Shown here: piece after piece, positions 23,740-34,523 of the stretch
Layout of the letters: every line of letters starts with the position of its first letter
Numbering within the stretch: the first letter of the stretch is position 1
Assembly (NCBI GenBank): GCA_014529385.2
Contig: CM043963.1
Coordinates: forward strand, 5,369,501 to 5,433,500
Reading direction: 5' to 3'
DNA: 64,000 nucleotides
DNA from: Adiantum capillus-veneris
Taxonomy: Eukaryota; Streptophyta; Polypodiopsida; Polypodiales; Pteridaceae
Position numbers and translations under genes: made by a program
The notes under the pieces: model-generated
The model's input: only the letters and a program-made list of their open reading frames with translations
What the model was told of the DNA's origin: nothing
Databases searched by the model: none

Positions 23740-26700
23740 ATGCCCCCTCCCTTATGTATACAATATGAGTATGAAATAATGAGGGACTACCCCTATTGTA
23801 TACGCTTATGTACAAAATCCAAAAGAAACCCTCTTGTGCATTCACGTGGTACCGTACGAAAAAACACAGTGAATCTCTCGGGATCATATCCTAATGTATC
23901 AAGAAAGCATTCATCACAATCGTCACCTAACATTTAAGATCCATTGATATCATAACAATGTCATCATACATGTGGTAGTGGTATAAAACCAAATCCAAGT
24001 CAATCATTATAAATCAAATAATTTTGTGCGGGTTGACAAAATCACTTTAATAGCAATGGTGGCCAACCACATGTTTGTAAATGGTGTTGCCTAAACTTCA
24101 AAATCAACACCAAATGGGCGCATCACCTAAACTGGTGTATCTCAACTAGTGTTGCCAAAGCTGAAAAATCAACGCTGTGACGTTGATATTGCCTAAATCA
24201 ACACCAGGGAGAAATTTGTGCATTGCGATGACATGTGTATATATGACCAATGGGCTGGGAAAGGTTACAATATATTTAATACCAATTTGACTACAAAACT
24301 TTAAAAGATTTTGACTATAGAAAGATTTACGGCCATGGTATCCATTGTTCTAAATTTCTCTTGCTCATATGTATAGCTTTACCTGGAAAAAAGTATAACT
24401 TGACAACAAACTTACCAAGGTTAACATTATATTATCAAACTTAAATAAAGTTTATGTTTTGAGAGACAATTTGTGATATAGAAATGAAACAAACACTAAG
24501 ATATACAAAATGCGCATCATTTGTGCATATATGTATGTACAAAGCACATTTATGAATAAGGCGAGGAGTGTTCTCTTATACCAACAAAGTACTAGGTTAA
24601 TTAGCATACCTCATAGTTCTTTGAAGATCTATGAGGAGAAAATAAGAGAGGCAAGTTAGTAAGCACTTAAAATCTATTCTCAATAGCAACTTTTTCAGTC
24701 ATAACATTACTAATAGAGAAAAACAAAAAGACCATAAAAAAAGGGAAAAGAAAAATAAAAATTTTCAACAGCAAAGACAAGCTGTAAGAGGTCTCTAAGC
24801 TTGCGACAAACAAAATTAAGTTGCAATGAGATACGCAATAGATCTCCTTTATGTAATAATGGAAATATGCAGGCATTTTTGTGGAATGGTGACCCCTTCC
24901 CCTAAATTATTGTAAAATGTAAGAAAATTTGCTCGAATTTTGAAACTTTTTGCTTGGAAAATACATAAAAAGGACTTTCATTTTGTTGCAAAAATGAATT
25001 TTCCCAAATAATCGGATCAATGATCCGGAGTTGACAAGCCTTTAGAATCCATAATCAAGGAATAGGGTGATTAACTCTAGCACTTGTTTTCTTGCCCATG
25101 CCATTGGTCATCACAGGTTCTATCTCTTTGTTACCAAAGATCTTACATAGGATTTTTTCAATTGTATCCAATTTCTCTCTAAATGATCTAACAACAATGC
25201 CTGGATTCTTTGTCTTGCAATTAATGCAGACGTGTGGTTAAAGATGAGTGCAAACCCAGAAAACTCAATATGACTAGTGAGTTGTTTCATGAGCTTCTAA
25301 TGATGCCATTATGAAATGGATGGTCCTAGTTGATAGCTAGAAGAGAGAGACCCTTTGTTGTGCCATGAGGTTTATCTTGTGTGTTACAAGGAAAAATAGA
25401 ACACATCCATAAGCAATCGGGTTGTTGCCATAGGCATAAAAGACATCCTGCATGACTTATTTCTTATTTTTGGATAAAATTTTTGTTTATTTCATAATGT
25501 CACCATACATCAAGCAAATAACATGGCTCAACCTGCAACATTACTTTTACTTTGAAAACCATAAACATTGGTACTCTCATATTTAGCCCACTTTTGACAG
25601 GTTATTTAATTCAAAGTTGTGCTCGCTTATTAGAACGCTCGTGTTCCAGCTTGGAGTTTTATTGCAATGATGGTGGCCTCCTTCAATGAAAGAATTGTTG
25701 CCCTGATGAGGGAGTCAAATTCCTTCTAATAATTTGGATTGGCTAGCGAGTAAAAGAATATGGTGCAAACAAGAAGGCATAAAAATTTCATATGTACATT
25801 ATGTGATGAGCTTGTATGGGCATTGCTTGCTGCAGGAGCATTGGTTGAGGGAGCTTGTGAACTGTCATTAGTTTCTCCAACTCTAGTGGGTGAAGTAGAT
25901 GGAGCTTTGCTTGATGGTGTCGGTGATGGCGATGGGGATGACATGCTTATCGATGGTATCTCGATTGTGCCAGTAACATTGGAACCCGAACCTACAATTC
26001 AAGAGCACAATTTACTTATTGATTTTTGTCATCTACATAATTGAAGGCTTGCAAAGAGACCACTATGTTCTGCTAAAATTACTTATTGATTATTGTCATT
26101 CACATACTTACAGGCACACGAAGAGACCACTATACCCTAGTTAAATGGGATACCAACAACAAAATTACTACATTGTGCACATTTAACCTTTGTACATACT
26201 AGGTTTGGGTAAGCCCCTAAAAGAAGGTTACAATTTCTACTTACAATCAGATGGGCCCCAGCTAAAAGTTGAATTCTCCATATCAAAGTAGTACTCGTAC
26301 ATCGCCATGAAGTTGTCTGCAATCATTTTACAAAAAAAAAGTTCATTTTGTGAATCATTTTTTAAAAGAGCCATTTAACAAAAACAAAACCTATCTCTTT
26401 ATTCTTTCAAAGCACAGTTCTTTCAAGAATTGTAATGGCTTAGTTCCTGAAGGACGTTCATTATCTGGCTAGGAGATAACAAGTGGAACATCAGTGTTTA
26501 GCTGTTAGGTGGATCAAAAATGCTTAAAGAACAAAGGCCTTCCCCAATATTATTGCTTGGAAGAATCAGTGAATAGGTCAAAACTAAACAGAAACTGGCA
26601 CACTAATGGCATTTCGACTTTGAAAGATTACAATTTTCGTTCATCTGTCAGAGACAGAAAACCTTAATGCCGTTGATCTTGTACCAAAGTTTGAGCCAAC

Positions 26701-26943
26701 GCCCACCTTGGACATGGCAGTCCTTCCGGACCTCGGCTGACCGGGGGACTGTTTTTTACCGGGTGAGAATCCTGGAGTACCAGCAAGGTCTAAGAGCGAT
26801 AAGGGTACGTTCCTTTCGGCCTTGGTCCTCAGTGCATCACTGTGTGGCACAACTCTCTCCAGTGATTCCCTGATGTCACCTCCGGGTGGCATGACTAACA
26901 AGGAGATATAGAACAAAAGAGATGGCATAAAAGATTTTTTCCA
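23740..26943. other. No supported gene
   Basis: This is mostly AT-rich sequence. The minus-strand frame at 25,944-25,726 begins with a Ser/Pro/Thr-rich stretch but has no recognisable domain. Another minus-strand frame at 26,958-26,641 lies beyond the protease stop codon and has a short hydrophobic start. It could be a decayed last exon, but nothing conserved supports that. Confidence 0.4.
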
Positions 26944-27835
26944 AAATGCTGTTACCACAAAGTGCCATTACAATCCACTGCTATCTCTGGGACATAGGTA
27001 CTTGAAAGCCCATAGAAATACTCTCCCCTTCAAACAAGGAATGCATTTCGAAACACGGCCACCCGTTTGGGCCCTTGCTTGGTCCTATTCTAGTCATCAA
27101 AGGCCTGTTCCAACTTTGGTTAGTGGCCAGCAAAGGGTTTTTAAAAACTTTCCAGATAAATTTATCACTAACAAGGACATCCATGAAGCTTGGCTGAGCT
27201 ATTTGCTGTGAGGTAATAAATGACATTATGCAAGAGAAACAAAATTTTCCGCAAAAATCGTTCCTTTTTGAGGACTTAGGCAATTAAAAGCCTGCCACCT
27301 CAATCAAGCCTCCATTTTCCAATCTATTGTATACAAGTCTCCCCCCACCCCCACCCCTTTTATTCTGTAGTATACAAGTTCCGAGCCTTAGGAATTCATC
27401 AACACCATTTTGGCTTGGTAGAGTTTCAGAAATGCTGTTACCACTAAGTGCCATTACAACCCAATGCTATCTCTGGGAAATGGTACTTGAAACCCCATAC
27501 AAATATTCTTAAGACCCTTCAAACAAGGTATGCATTTCGAAACACGACCACCTGTTTGGGCCCTTGCTTGGTCCTATTCTAGTCATCAAAGGCCTGTTGC
27601 AACGTTGGGTAGTGGCCAGCAAAAAGTTTTTAAAAACATTGCAACAAATAAAACTCATCACTTCAAGGATATCCATGAAGATTGGCTGAGCTATTTGCTG
27701 TGAGGTAACAAATGACATTATGTCAGAGAAACAAAATCTTCTGCAAAAATTGTTCCTTTTTTAGGACTCCAGCAATTAATTAAAGACCCGCCACCTCAAT
27801 CAAACCTCCATTTTCCAATCTATTCTAGCATACAA
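26944..27835. repeat. Tandem duplication, unit about 400 bp, offset 486 bp
   Basis: AAATGCTGTTACCAC starts at 26,944 and again at 27,430. Matching sequence, including TTGGGCCCTTGCTTGGTCC, continues in both copies to CCATTTTCCAATCTATT. The copies have diverged by substitutions and small indels, so the duplication is old. It lies just beyond the stop codon of the protease gene, in its presumed downstream flank. Confidence 0.85.
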
Positions 27836-27918
27836 ATCTCCCATGGCTCTCGCAGGATATTTCTGTGATTAGCCTCATCATGAAGACTTCGCACATTTTT
27901 GGGTACTTAATATTGATA

Positions 27919-28494
27919 TCAAGACAGGTAGCCAGCTTTTTCTTTGACTACTATGAACCCTTCATGCTTTAAATCTGCAAAAAAATTGAAAACCAAGAAG
28001 AGAAAAAGAAGCTAACTCACATCCAATAATTGGGGGTGCATCCAATGACTCAGAAGGTAATATTCCTAAGCAAACAAATGTATTAACGTCCTACAAAAGA
28101 GTTCAGCCAAACAATTTTCAATTAATCAATAATCATTCGCAACAGAGTGAGTTATTTAAGTATTGAAACATCAAGTGCTTGCAAGGTAATACATTTTCTA
28201 TAAAGACCAAGAGAGGATCCACAATTTGCCAGATACCTCCTCCAGCAAATGTAAAGTTCAATGAAGACAGGCTATCCTGTTCTGCCTTTGTCCTACAACC
28301 ACATTTGCATTTGAGATGACTTAGCAGAACAAAGATTGATGAATGTAAAGGGTGTGCACATTAGATTGGAAGAGGAATACATAGATATATTTGTGTAAGG
28401 ACAGATGGGAAGATTTATAACATTAATCAGGTAAAATGTTAAAACACATGATTATGATACAATAGGATGTGCATGTTTTTTTTCCTCTCTTTTT

Positions 28495-28529
<35 letters not shown>

Positions 28530-28766
28530 CATTATCGTCCTCAAAGATCAAATATGACCTATGGTAACAAAACAAACATATCATGTGGGGTCTATGGGGC
28601 TGATGATAAGTGCCTCTCGATGCTCAAGAATTGTGGAAGTGAGCGTCGCAAATGAGAGTCCACATAGTGGTTGGGAGACGAATGTGAACAGGAAAGCTCA
28701 TGGCTGAGAATGTGGGGAAAGCAAGATCAAATGTGATTGAAAAGCTGAGCATTCAAGTAGGGTGTG

Positions 28767-28852
<86 letters not shown>

Positions 28853-28881
28853 AGAGAATTTTTAACGTCGTAGGAAACTGT

Positions 28882-28940
<59 letters not shown>

Positions 28941-30285
28941 GTTGCATTCCAACAATGGCTGAACTGCAAGGATTCACTATAGTGGAAAGCCCAAGTCTTA
29001 AGTGTAGTCTTATTTGCTAACTGCAACCAAACATAATCCACACTCAAATTAAGGAAAAAAAATTAACCTACTAGAACAAAATGAGTAAAAAGGAGGGGAG
29101 TGACGGGGGAGGTTGCTTACAGCGTCGCCAATAACCTTGATAATCTCAGAGGGCAAGGTGGTGAGGGACGTGCCAGTGTCGAATATCACTGTTCCACTTA
29201 CATTTAAGCTTACCCCTCCTGCCACAATCTCTTCTAACCCAAGCACGTAAAACACACTGCACAATAAAATTGCACATCCCCATGATCAGAGCTTGTTTCT
29301 TCAGAGTCTTCCACCATTAGTTTGAACAAATTTGGAGAGTGTGATGCATATCCAAGTTCAACTGAGTTAAAAGTCTATAAATGAAAGATCTCTTGGTTGC
29401 TGATCAAGGCTAAAATAAAATTTTCACATTATTTAAAAGATATGTGGCACACCTTGGGTTGATGGGAACGAGAGGAGTGCTTTGAAGAGAGGCAGCTGGT
29501 TTCCTTCCAAACACCAGCCTACCGACGGCCGATACAGTTGAGAAGCACATGGAAAACACATCGCGAACGACTCCACTGCTTGCAAGAGTTCTAGGGACAG
29601 AATAAGCCTCGGGGCCTAATCCAAACAACCCATTAGGTGCAGCTCCCTTGAGGAAGATCCCAGTTTGCAAATTCCCACACCTACAACAAAGTAGCAGAGG
29701 CTAGAGTGACGCATTCTTTACACTTCATGCTCTTTGAAAGAGTGAGTGCATGCCTGAGAAGCTGAAAATATCTCTGGTAGCACTTAATGAACAGAACTTT
29801 GGATAAACAAGTTAGAATGCAACCAAACAGAACTTTGGATTAACAAGTGCAATGTAATTAATAATGAAAATTTGCCTACATGACATCAATTGTGTGTCCA
29901 TCTTAGGTGATGATACTTCCTTGAAAGTGAAATCATACATTCTCATTGTGCAAGTAAAGAAATCAATGAGCAAACTGACACTCCGAGAAGGCTTTACAGA
30001 TCCAACAAGAAAAAGCACACAGCCATAATTTGCATTCTTACCCAAAGTAAATGTTTGGCGAGACCCTCGGACCAATCCCGCTCTCGGGATTCAGAAGCAC
30101 CACATCTTGCACAAGTGTTCCAGAGGAGGATGTGTTGGGAGAAATGTAGTTGGAAACGTAGGTGCATGGTTGGGTCGTATTGTTAGCCTCACAAGCACTT
30201 GGTGACAAGGTAGTTTTGCACATCGCGCTGCTACAAGAAACAGTCTTGCTACTTGTAGAGTTGGCTGGGCTATATATTGCGAAAT
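27919..30285 (-). CDS. A1-family aspartic protease (APF-like), 3' seven exons
   Basis: Seven exons join in consistent phase on the minus strand: 30,285-30,042, 29,680-29,453, 29,256-29,121, 29,020-28,941, 28,292-28,193, 28,090-28,021 and 27,974-27,919 (TGA at the end). All introns are GT...AG. In order, the product has a Cys-rich middle region (TVSCSSAMC, then TLVQDV), IYFG joined across the first junction to CGNLQTGIF, then NGLFGLG, the second catalytic motif FDTGTS, LNFTFAGGG, VCLGILP and IIG. This is the order found in secreted or membrane-anchored plant A1 (pepsin-like) proteases of the APF group, which cleave peptide bonds with two Asp residues. The first DTG half, the signal peptide and the start codon are not visible. 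They lie beyond 30,285 in unrecognised exons or are lost; the next upstream landmark is the LTR element at 31,448. The C-terminus is short for the group. Confidence 0.82.
28496..28526. repeat. (GA)n microsatellite in a protease intron
   Basis: About 31 bp of GA within the intron between the exons ending at 28,941 and starting at 28,292. Confidence 0.93.
28772..28937. repeat. (GT)n(GA)n and (GA)n arrays abutting a splice donor
   Basis: A GT run (28,772-28,822) and a GA run (to 28,849) are followed by a 34-bp spacer and a further GA run (28,884-28,937). On the minus strand the last run is CT repeat and begins three nucleotides after the GTAC donor of the protease exon ending at 28,941. The start of that intron is therefore almost pure pyrimidine dinucleotide repeat. 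Confidence 0.93.
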
Positions 30286-30397
30286 CTACATTCTATTCTA
30301 TCGAAAACAAAGAGCAAAGTTAGGCAATAAGTGGAAGGCAAGCTTTATAAATGTTCGTGTGCACATGTGTGTGTGTGCGGGCGCGCACGCGCTGCAT

Positions 30398-30418
30398 GAG
30401 AGAGAGAGAGAGAGAGAG
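30398..30418. repeat. (GA)n microsatellite
   Basis: A short GA run of about 21 bp, preceded by alternating GT and GC sequence. Confidence 0.9.
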
Positions 30419-30741
30419 CTTACTTTTATAAAAGCACAATGCCATCATGTGCCTACACTCACTCGAACATGAATGCACACTCTAAGAATGTGCCTCAAGA
30501 CTAAGTCCCAGGGTCTCCAATGAGGCCTCAGCACAAAAATCACAAGTTTACTTCTGCCTAAGCTACTTCAATCGATGGAACCCACATAAGTGCGTTTTTT
30601 GTGTGTGGATGTGAGTAGCTTTACTTTTTGAGCCATCGCAACACCTCAAGATTCCAGCTGGCACTTTTGCAATGCTCATCCCACCTATCCAGGGTTTGTG
30701 TGAAAAAAACATAATGTATAAAAGCAACCTCATATAATACT

Positions 30742-30758
30742 TTGTGTGTGTGTGTGTG

Positions 30759-30791
<33 letters not shown>
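30742..30791. repeat. (GT)n microsatellite
   Basis: About 50 bp of GT with one GC interruption. Confidence 0.95.
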
Positions 30792-31442
30792 CTCTCGAAT
30801 GCAGTGGAATGGAGAGAATAGGTAGAATTGAGCTATCACACAAATCACAATCCTTTGTTATCAACCTTGAGTTAGTGAATGAGACTTTTGTGTTGATGAT
30901 GTTCTCTTACTCAAAATCAATAGAGTGGCACATCTAACCCTTTGTGCATGTGGACCTGCATGCCCACGCACTTTAGAGTAGTTGCATACCCTCTGATAGC
31001 ACATGAGCACTACCAGTGTCTGCTAGATGTAGGCACTGGGAAGTGTTCGCATACTCTAGCATATGATTATCCAAGCCTAGGTAGTACCTGCATGTGAAGC
31101 ACCTCTTATAAGTGAGTTCATTACATTTAGCCCATTACTGTCACGTGCACATGGCTATGTTCCAGAGCCAGTTTTCTTCCTTCTTTCTAGATAAGAGTGT
31201 CTAGAATCCTAGGAGGATTAGTACCGGAATTTTTGTGAGCTTGTTCACAGGACCTGCATGCTCGGACAAGTCCATTAGATTAGGTTTTCAGGTTTTGGAA
31301 CCCTCTTGCATAAATGGTTTGTATACACATTTTGACAGATGTTATTACACCATGGTGAGCATCTAGCATGATGTGCATGTAGTTCTAGGTTAGAGTAATC
31401 TGACGAGCCATTCCCCGCGTCAATCAGATTCCCTGGCAAGCA

Positions 31443-31447
31443 AATGT
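31443..31447. other. Target-site duplication AATGT (left)
   Basis: Five bases directly before the TG of the 5' LTR, identical to the five bases after the 3' LTR. Confidence 0.9.
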
Positions 31448-32671
31448 TGTCACGTGACACATCCAACCCTATGTGTCCGTGGACAAGCTACAACATGACC
31501 AGGGTTCAATTCAATCAAGTCAGTCTAGAACATGAAGTGATCTGGCACTTTTGTGAGTCTGTTCGCAGACCGTGTATGTCCAGACACTTAGATTAGATGC
31601 ATATCCTCTGGTTGCACACAGCATGATCATTAGATTACCAGCAGAACCCATCAGGAGCATTTTTACAGTGCATAGACCTATTTTTCCCTATTTTTGACAT
31701 TTTTCACTTATTATTTTTAAGTGACTTTTGTCGGAAACTAGGTAGGGCAAATTGGCAAGTGTAGTATATAAGAAAACCTAGCGCTAGCACTTTTTGGCAG
31801 AAGAGGCAACAGGAGCTTCGGTTCAATAGGCACCTTCTCAGCAAGACCCCCCCATGCAGTTAACCTAGCGTTTTCTGCAAGGAGATCCAAATTCAGCCTT
31901 GGCGTTTTTGCATGGCTCTTGGTGTTTTTGCATTGCAGATCACCAGATCCACATCAAGGCACAGTAGATCCACAGCAAGACACAGCAGAAGCAGATTCTC
32001 CACAGCAAGACCAGATCAGCCCAACGTTTTTGCATCAGCCTGACACCATCAGCGTTTTGCAAATCTTCGCGACAGAATCAACCACAGACCAGCGTTTTCA
32101 GTTTTCAGCAGTTAGAACCCGCAGAAGAAGTCCCGAACCTCGCAGATCTCACCTTCCCGCAGCAAATCCTCGCCGCACGGTCGGATCCCGCGAAGTTTGC
32201 AGATTCAACCCGGAAAACGCAGATTTCAGCATCTATGTTTTTAGCGCATCGTCGCCGTACCGTCGTCACCGACATAGAGTCAGAATTCAACAGATAAAGA
32301 TTTGCAGATTTCAGCGATTAGCACTTTCAGATTCCATCCCCCATCTCGTCGTCGTCCTCATCGTCGTCGACATTGTCAGCAAGTCCAAAGCATTGTAGAG
32401 ATTTGTGCAATCATAAGTAGACAGCTCTCGCCATAGAGAGTGGGGCCTTCAGAGGAGGGTTTGACAACATTCTGGTGTCGTATTCTTCTCTCTCTATCTC
32501 TCAGTCTCATGCACCTTCATTCACAATGTTTATCCACTTTGTTTGTGTCCATTGCACTCTCTCACTAAAGGAACAGAAGGCTCTCCCTTCCCTAAGTAAA
32601 AGAAACCTTAAGCACAGTTCGGAGCACTCATATCGAGTAAAGTTCAACATTCACTTCCGTTGCACCTTACA
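31448..32671 (+). repeat. 5' LTR of family B element
   Basis: The 1,224-bp LTR begins with the perfect palindrome TGTCACGTGACA, containing the G-box core CACGTG. A TATATAA motif lies at 31,766. The downstream part has repeated AGCGTTTT words, a short CT-rich tract (about 32,486-32,507) and the end GCACCTTACA. It matches 34,524-35,823 over its whole length. Confidence 0.93.
31766..31772 (+). promoter_or_regulatory. Probable LTR TATA box
   Basis: TATATAA lies about 320 bp into the LTR and is followed by GAAAACCTAGCGC. The same motif is at 34,840-34,846 in the 3' LTR, in a well-conserved block. Its position fits a U3 promoter; transcription itself is inferred. Confidence 0.6.
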
Positions 32672-32684
32672 TTGGTATCAGAGC
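32672..32684 (+). other. Primer-binding site, tRNA-iMet type
   Basis: TTGGTATCAGAGC follows the LTR end directly. TGGTATCAGAGC is complementary to the 3' end of plant initiator methionine tRNA, the usual primer of gypsy and copia elements. Confidence 0.9.
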
Positions 32685-33125
32685 TTTGGCAGTGTTCTGT
32701 ATCAATCAAGGAAAGAACCACAGGGAAAAAAAAAAAAATCTTGTTGCGGTCGCATGTAACCCAAGTCCTCTTGGGCGTGTCGATTCCTAATCGTGTTTTT
32801 GAAGAGTGACAGGAAACCCAAGAAAGAAGGGCTTGTCCAGCCTCCCCTTGTGCCTCTTTTCACTCATTGAGAGTGGACCGTGCACTTTGCGACCGGCCAA
32901 TCGATGTGAGGTGGGAAAAAGCAACCTTGGTGTGAGCGCAAGGCCGCCAAGGGATGCGCCCGCGGGAAAGAGAAGAACTCGGGTGAAGAGAAGATCCTTC
33001 TCTAACACAAATTGCAAGCTAAAGAAGAACCTCAAGAACCTCAAGAACCAAAGAACCCAAGACCCCAAGTTCCTCGTGAACTTAAGAACCCAAGACTTCA
33101 GTGGAAGGTCATCACCCAAAGCGGA

Positions 33126-33923
33126 ATGGATACTTCGCATGAAGGTGGTGAGCATGGCAGTGGCGAAGAAGAATTTTCCCCGCCAAGAGGTTTTTCTGAC
33201 TCTCCATCTTCCCCATCTACGCCAAGGATTGCACTAACTCCTATGGAGGAGTTAAAGCAATTTTTTATGGAAAGGAAGTTAGAACGCGAAGAAAGAAAGG
33301 CAGCTATTGAGCGTGAGCGTGAGCAAGCGCGCTTGGCGGCCGAAGAAAGAATGACAGCCATAGAGCATGAGCACAACGAAAGGAAAGACGCCTTGTTTCG
33401 ATTCTTTTCTCAAGTGCAGGCACAGATGCAAGAAATTCGGGAAAAGGAGACTCTCTCAGTCTCTTCTTCTCCAAAGCATGACACACAAGATTTGCATGAT
33501 GATAAGCATGATGAATTGCCTGATAGTCATAAGCATGATGATTTGAATGACAATGACAAGCATGATGATTTGGATGACAATGACAAGCATGATGATTTGG
33601 ATGACAATGACAAGCATGATGATTTGCATGAAGATGATGTGATTGTTCACAAGGATGATGGTTTAGTTGTCACTTTTTCTAGTGAAGCTAACCTTATTGC
33701 AGATTCGATAGATCACGCAAAACCGATCTTGGCTCCCAAGTCGAGGTCCAAAGAACCCCCACAGGAAGTTTTATGTGTTCGAATGATTAGTCAACACGCA
33801 TTGTTCGAGTGTTTCATTCGTGATGCTTTCCTGTATTTTAGTCACCATCCTTATGTGATCCCTTTTCACAGGCATGACATATTGTACGATGAGCATGATT
33901 CACTCATGAATGAGCACGGATGA
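33126..33923 (+). CDS. Family B protein: coiled coil plus His/Asp repeat (gag-like?)
   Basis: The frame is open from before 33,012 to TGA 33,921-33,923. I prefer the ATG at 33,126 (MDTSHEGGEH, about 265 residues), because the upstream 38 codons are mainly a CAAGAACC leader repeat that also occurs in the antisense copy at 39.7 kb. An acidic Ser/Pro-rich start is followed by a highly charged coiled coil rich in Glu and Arg. After it come four 9-residue repeats of the type KHDDLDDND, then a globular-looking end with RMISQHALFECF and several His residues. There is no zinc knuckle or protease motif. Position after the primer site suggests a structural (gag-like) role, but that is inference. I do not recognise the family. 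His/Asp repeats could bind metal ions. Confidence 0.65.
   Translation: MDTSHEGGEHGSGEEEFSPPRGFSDSPSSPSTPRIALTPMEELKQFFMERKLEREERKAAIEREREQARLAAEERMTAIEHEHNERKDALFRFFSQVQAQMQEIREKETLSVSSSPKHDTQDLHDDKHDELPDSHKHDDLNDNDKHDDLDDNDKHDDLDDNDKHDDLHEDDVIVHKDDGLVVTFSSEANLIADSIDHAKPILAPKSRSKEPPQEVLCVRMISQHALFECFIRDAFLYFSHHPYVIPFHRHDILYDEHDSLMNEHG
33531..33638 (+). repeat. Four in-frame 27-bp tandem repeats
   Basis: Units start with AAGCATGATGATTTG at 33,531, 33,558, 33,585 and 33,612. The 27-bp period encodes nine residues per unit (KHDDL plus four acidic/Asn residues). The second and third units look identical; the outer ones differ slightly. Confidence 0.95.
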
Positions 33924-33926
33924 TGT

Positions 33927-34280
33927 ATGCGGATTTCTCATGAAAAGCTGAAAAGTATGCATTCAAGGAAGTCACATTCTATTTCTCTTCCTTGGCATGA
34001 CACAGTTTCCAAAAGAGCACAAGAAGGATTGAGCATCACGCATAGGCATTTCCATTGTGATTTGCCACATTTGATTGATTTAGGTCAAAAAGTCAAGATT
34101 CGACCCCATTGTTTGCGTGTGTTTGATGAACAGTTTGGCACTCCGTCACTTTGTTCATCTACATTGCATGCACATTTTTTTCGAAAGACGAATTTTTCCA
34201 GTCACTTTACATGGAATGGGTATGTTCATGTTTTTGTGTTGAAAGTGGTTTCAGGAATTTTCATCCTCAAAGATTCTTGA
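33927..34280 (+). CDS. Second open frame of family B element, unrecognised
   Basis: This 117-codon frame begins three bases after the stop of the first frame and is in the same reading phase, since both 33,126 and 33,927 are multiples of three. The two may therefore once have been one protein split by a stop. The product is basic and His/Phe-rich. No domain is recognised. Beyond it, broken frames up to the polypurine tract include one ending YEYLTLEKRG, so the coding region probably reached close to the 3' LTR. Treat as part of a decayed or stop-split protein. Confidence 0.45.
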   Translation: MRISHEKLKSMHSRKSHSISLPWHDTVSKRAQEGLSITHRHFHCDLPHLIDLGQKVKIRPHCLRVFDEQFGTPSLCSSTLHAHFFRKTNFSSHFTWNGYVHVFVLKVVSGIFILKDS

Positions 34281-34510
34281 AGAAGGTAGACGCATGACTA
34301 TCGACGAAGTTGAAGCATCGAAGGAGCCACAGAAGACTTTGTGTCGCTTTCGGCACGGCCCAAAGAAGCAAGCGTTGCAGACCTTTATGAAGTTCAAGTA
34401 TCACACGACCCACGCATCAGAGTGGGCCGGCGAAGAGTCCTTTCGAGGATTCCGAACGTTGTTAGCGCTCTCCCTCGACGCCATACAGTTCGGTACGAGT
34501 ACCTCACTTT

Positions 34511-34523
34511 GGAAAAAAGGGGA
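34511..34523 (+). other. Polypurine tract of family B element
   Basis: GGAAAAAAGGGGA lies immediately before the TG of the 3' LTR. This is the expected primer for plus-strand DNA synthesis. Confidence 0.9.

Larger units (their letters stand above)
30286..31442. other. Upstream flank or intron of the protease; no exon seen
   Basis: I searched the minus strand for the first catalytic motif and a signal peptide and found neither. There are two microsatellites, (GA)n at 30,398-30,418 and (GT)n at 30,742-30,791. A DTG-coding triplet set near 31,010 on the minus strand lacks the surrounding family residues. Confidence 0.45.

Noticed and set aside
25726-25944. Ser/Pro-rich minus-strand frame as a secreted or cell-wall protein
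   Set aside because: It is short and of low complexity, the hydrophobic segment is at the wrong end for a signal peptide, and nothing conserved is seen.
31007-31026. DTG-coding bases on the minus strand as the missing first catalytic motif of the protease
   Set aside because: The following residues do not fit the family (no SD/WVPCDC-like context), and no matching splice signals or flanking exon are visible.
32672-32684. Methionine-tRNA-like sequence as a tRNA gene
   Set aside because: Only the 12-13 bases complementary to the tRNA 3' end are present, placed at an LTR border. It is a primer site, not a gene. I saw no cloverleaf tRNA anywhere in the window.
33012-33125. Upstream ATG of the family B protein at 33,012
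   Set aside because: The extra residues come from a CAAGAACC leader repeat shared with the antisense fragment, so the ATG at 33,126 is more likely. This is not certain.
33477-33638. Regular 27-bp repeats considered as a CRISPR-like array
   Set aside because: There are no distinct spacers. The units are contiguous, in frame and inside a retroelement coding sequence of a plant.
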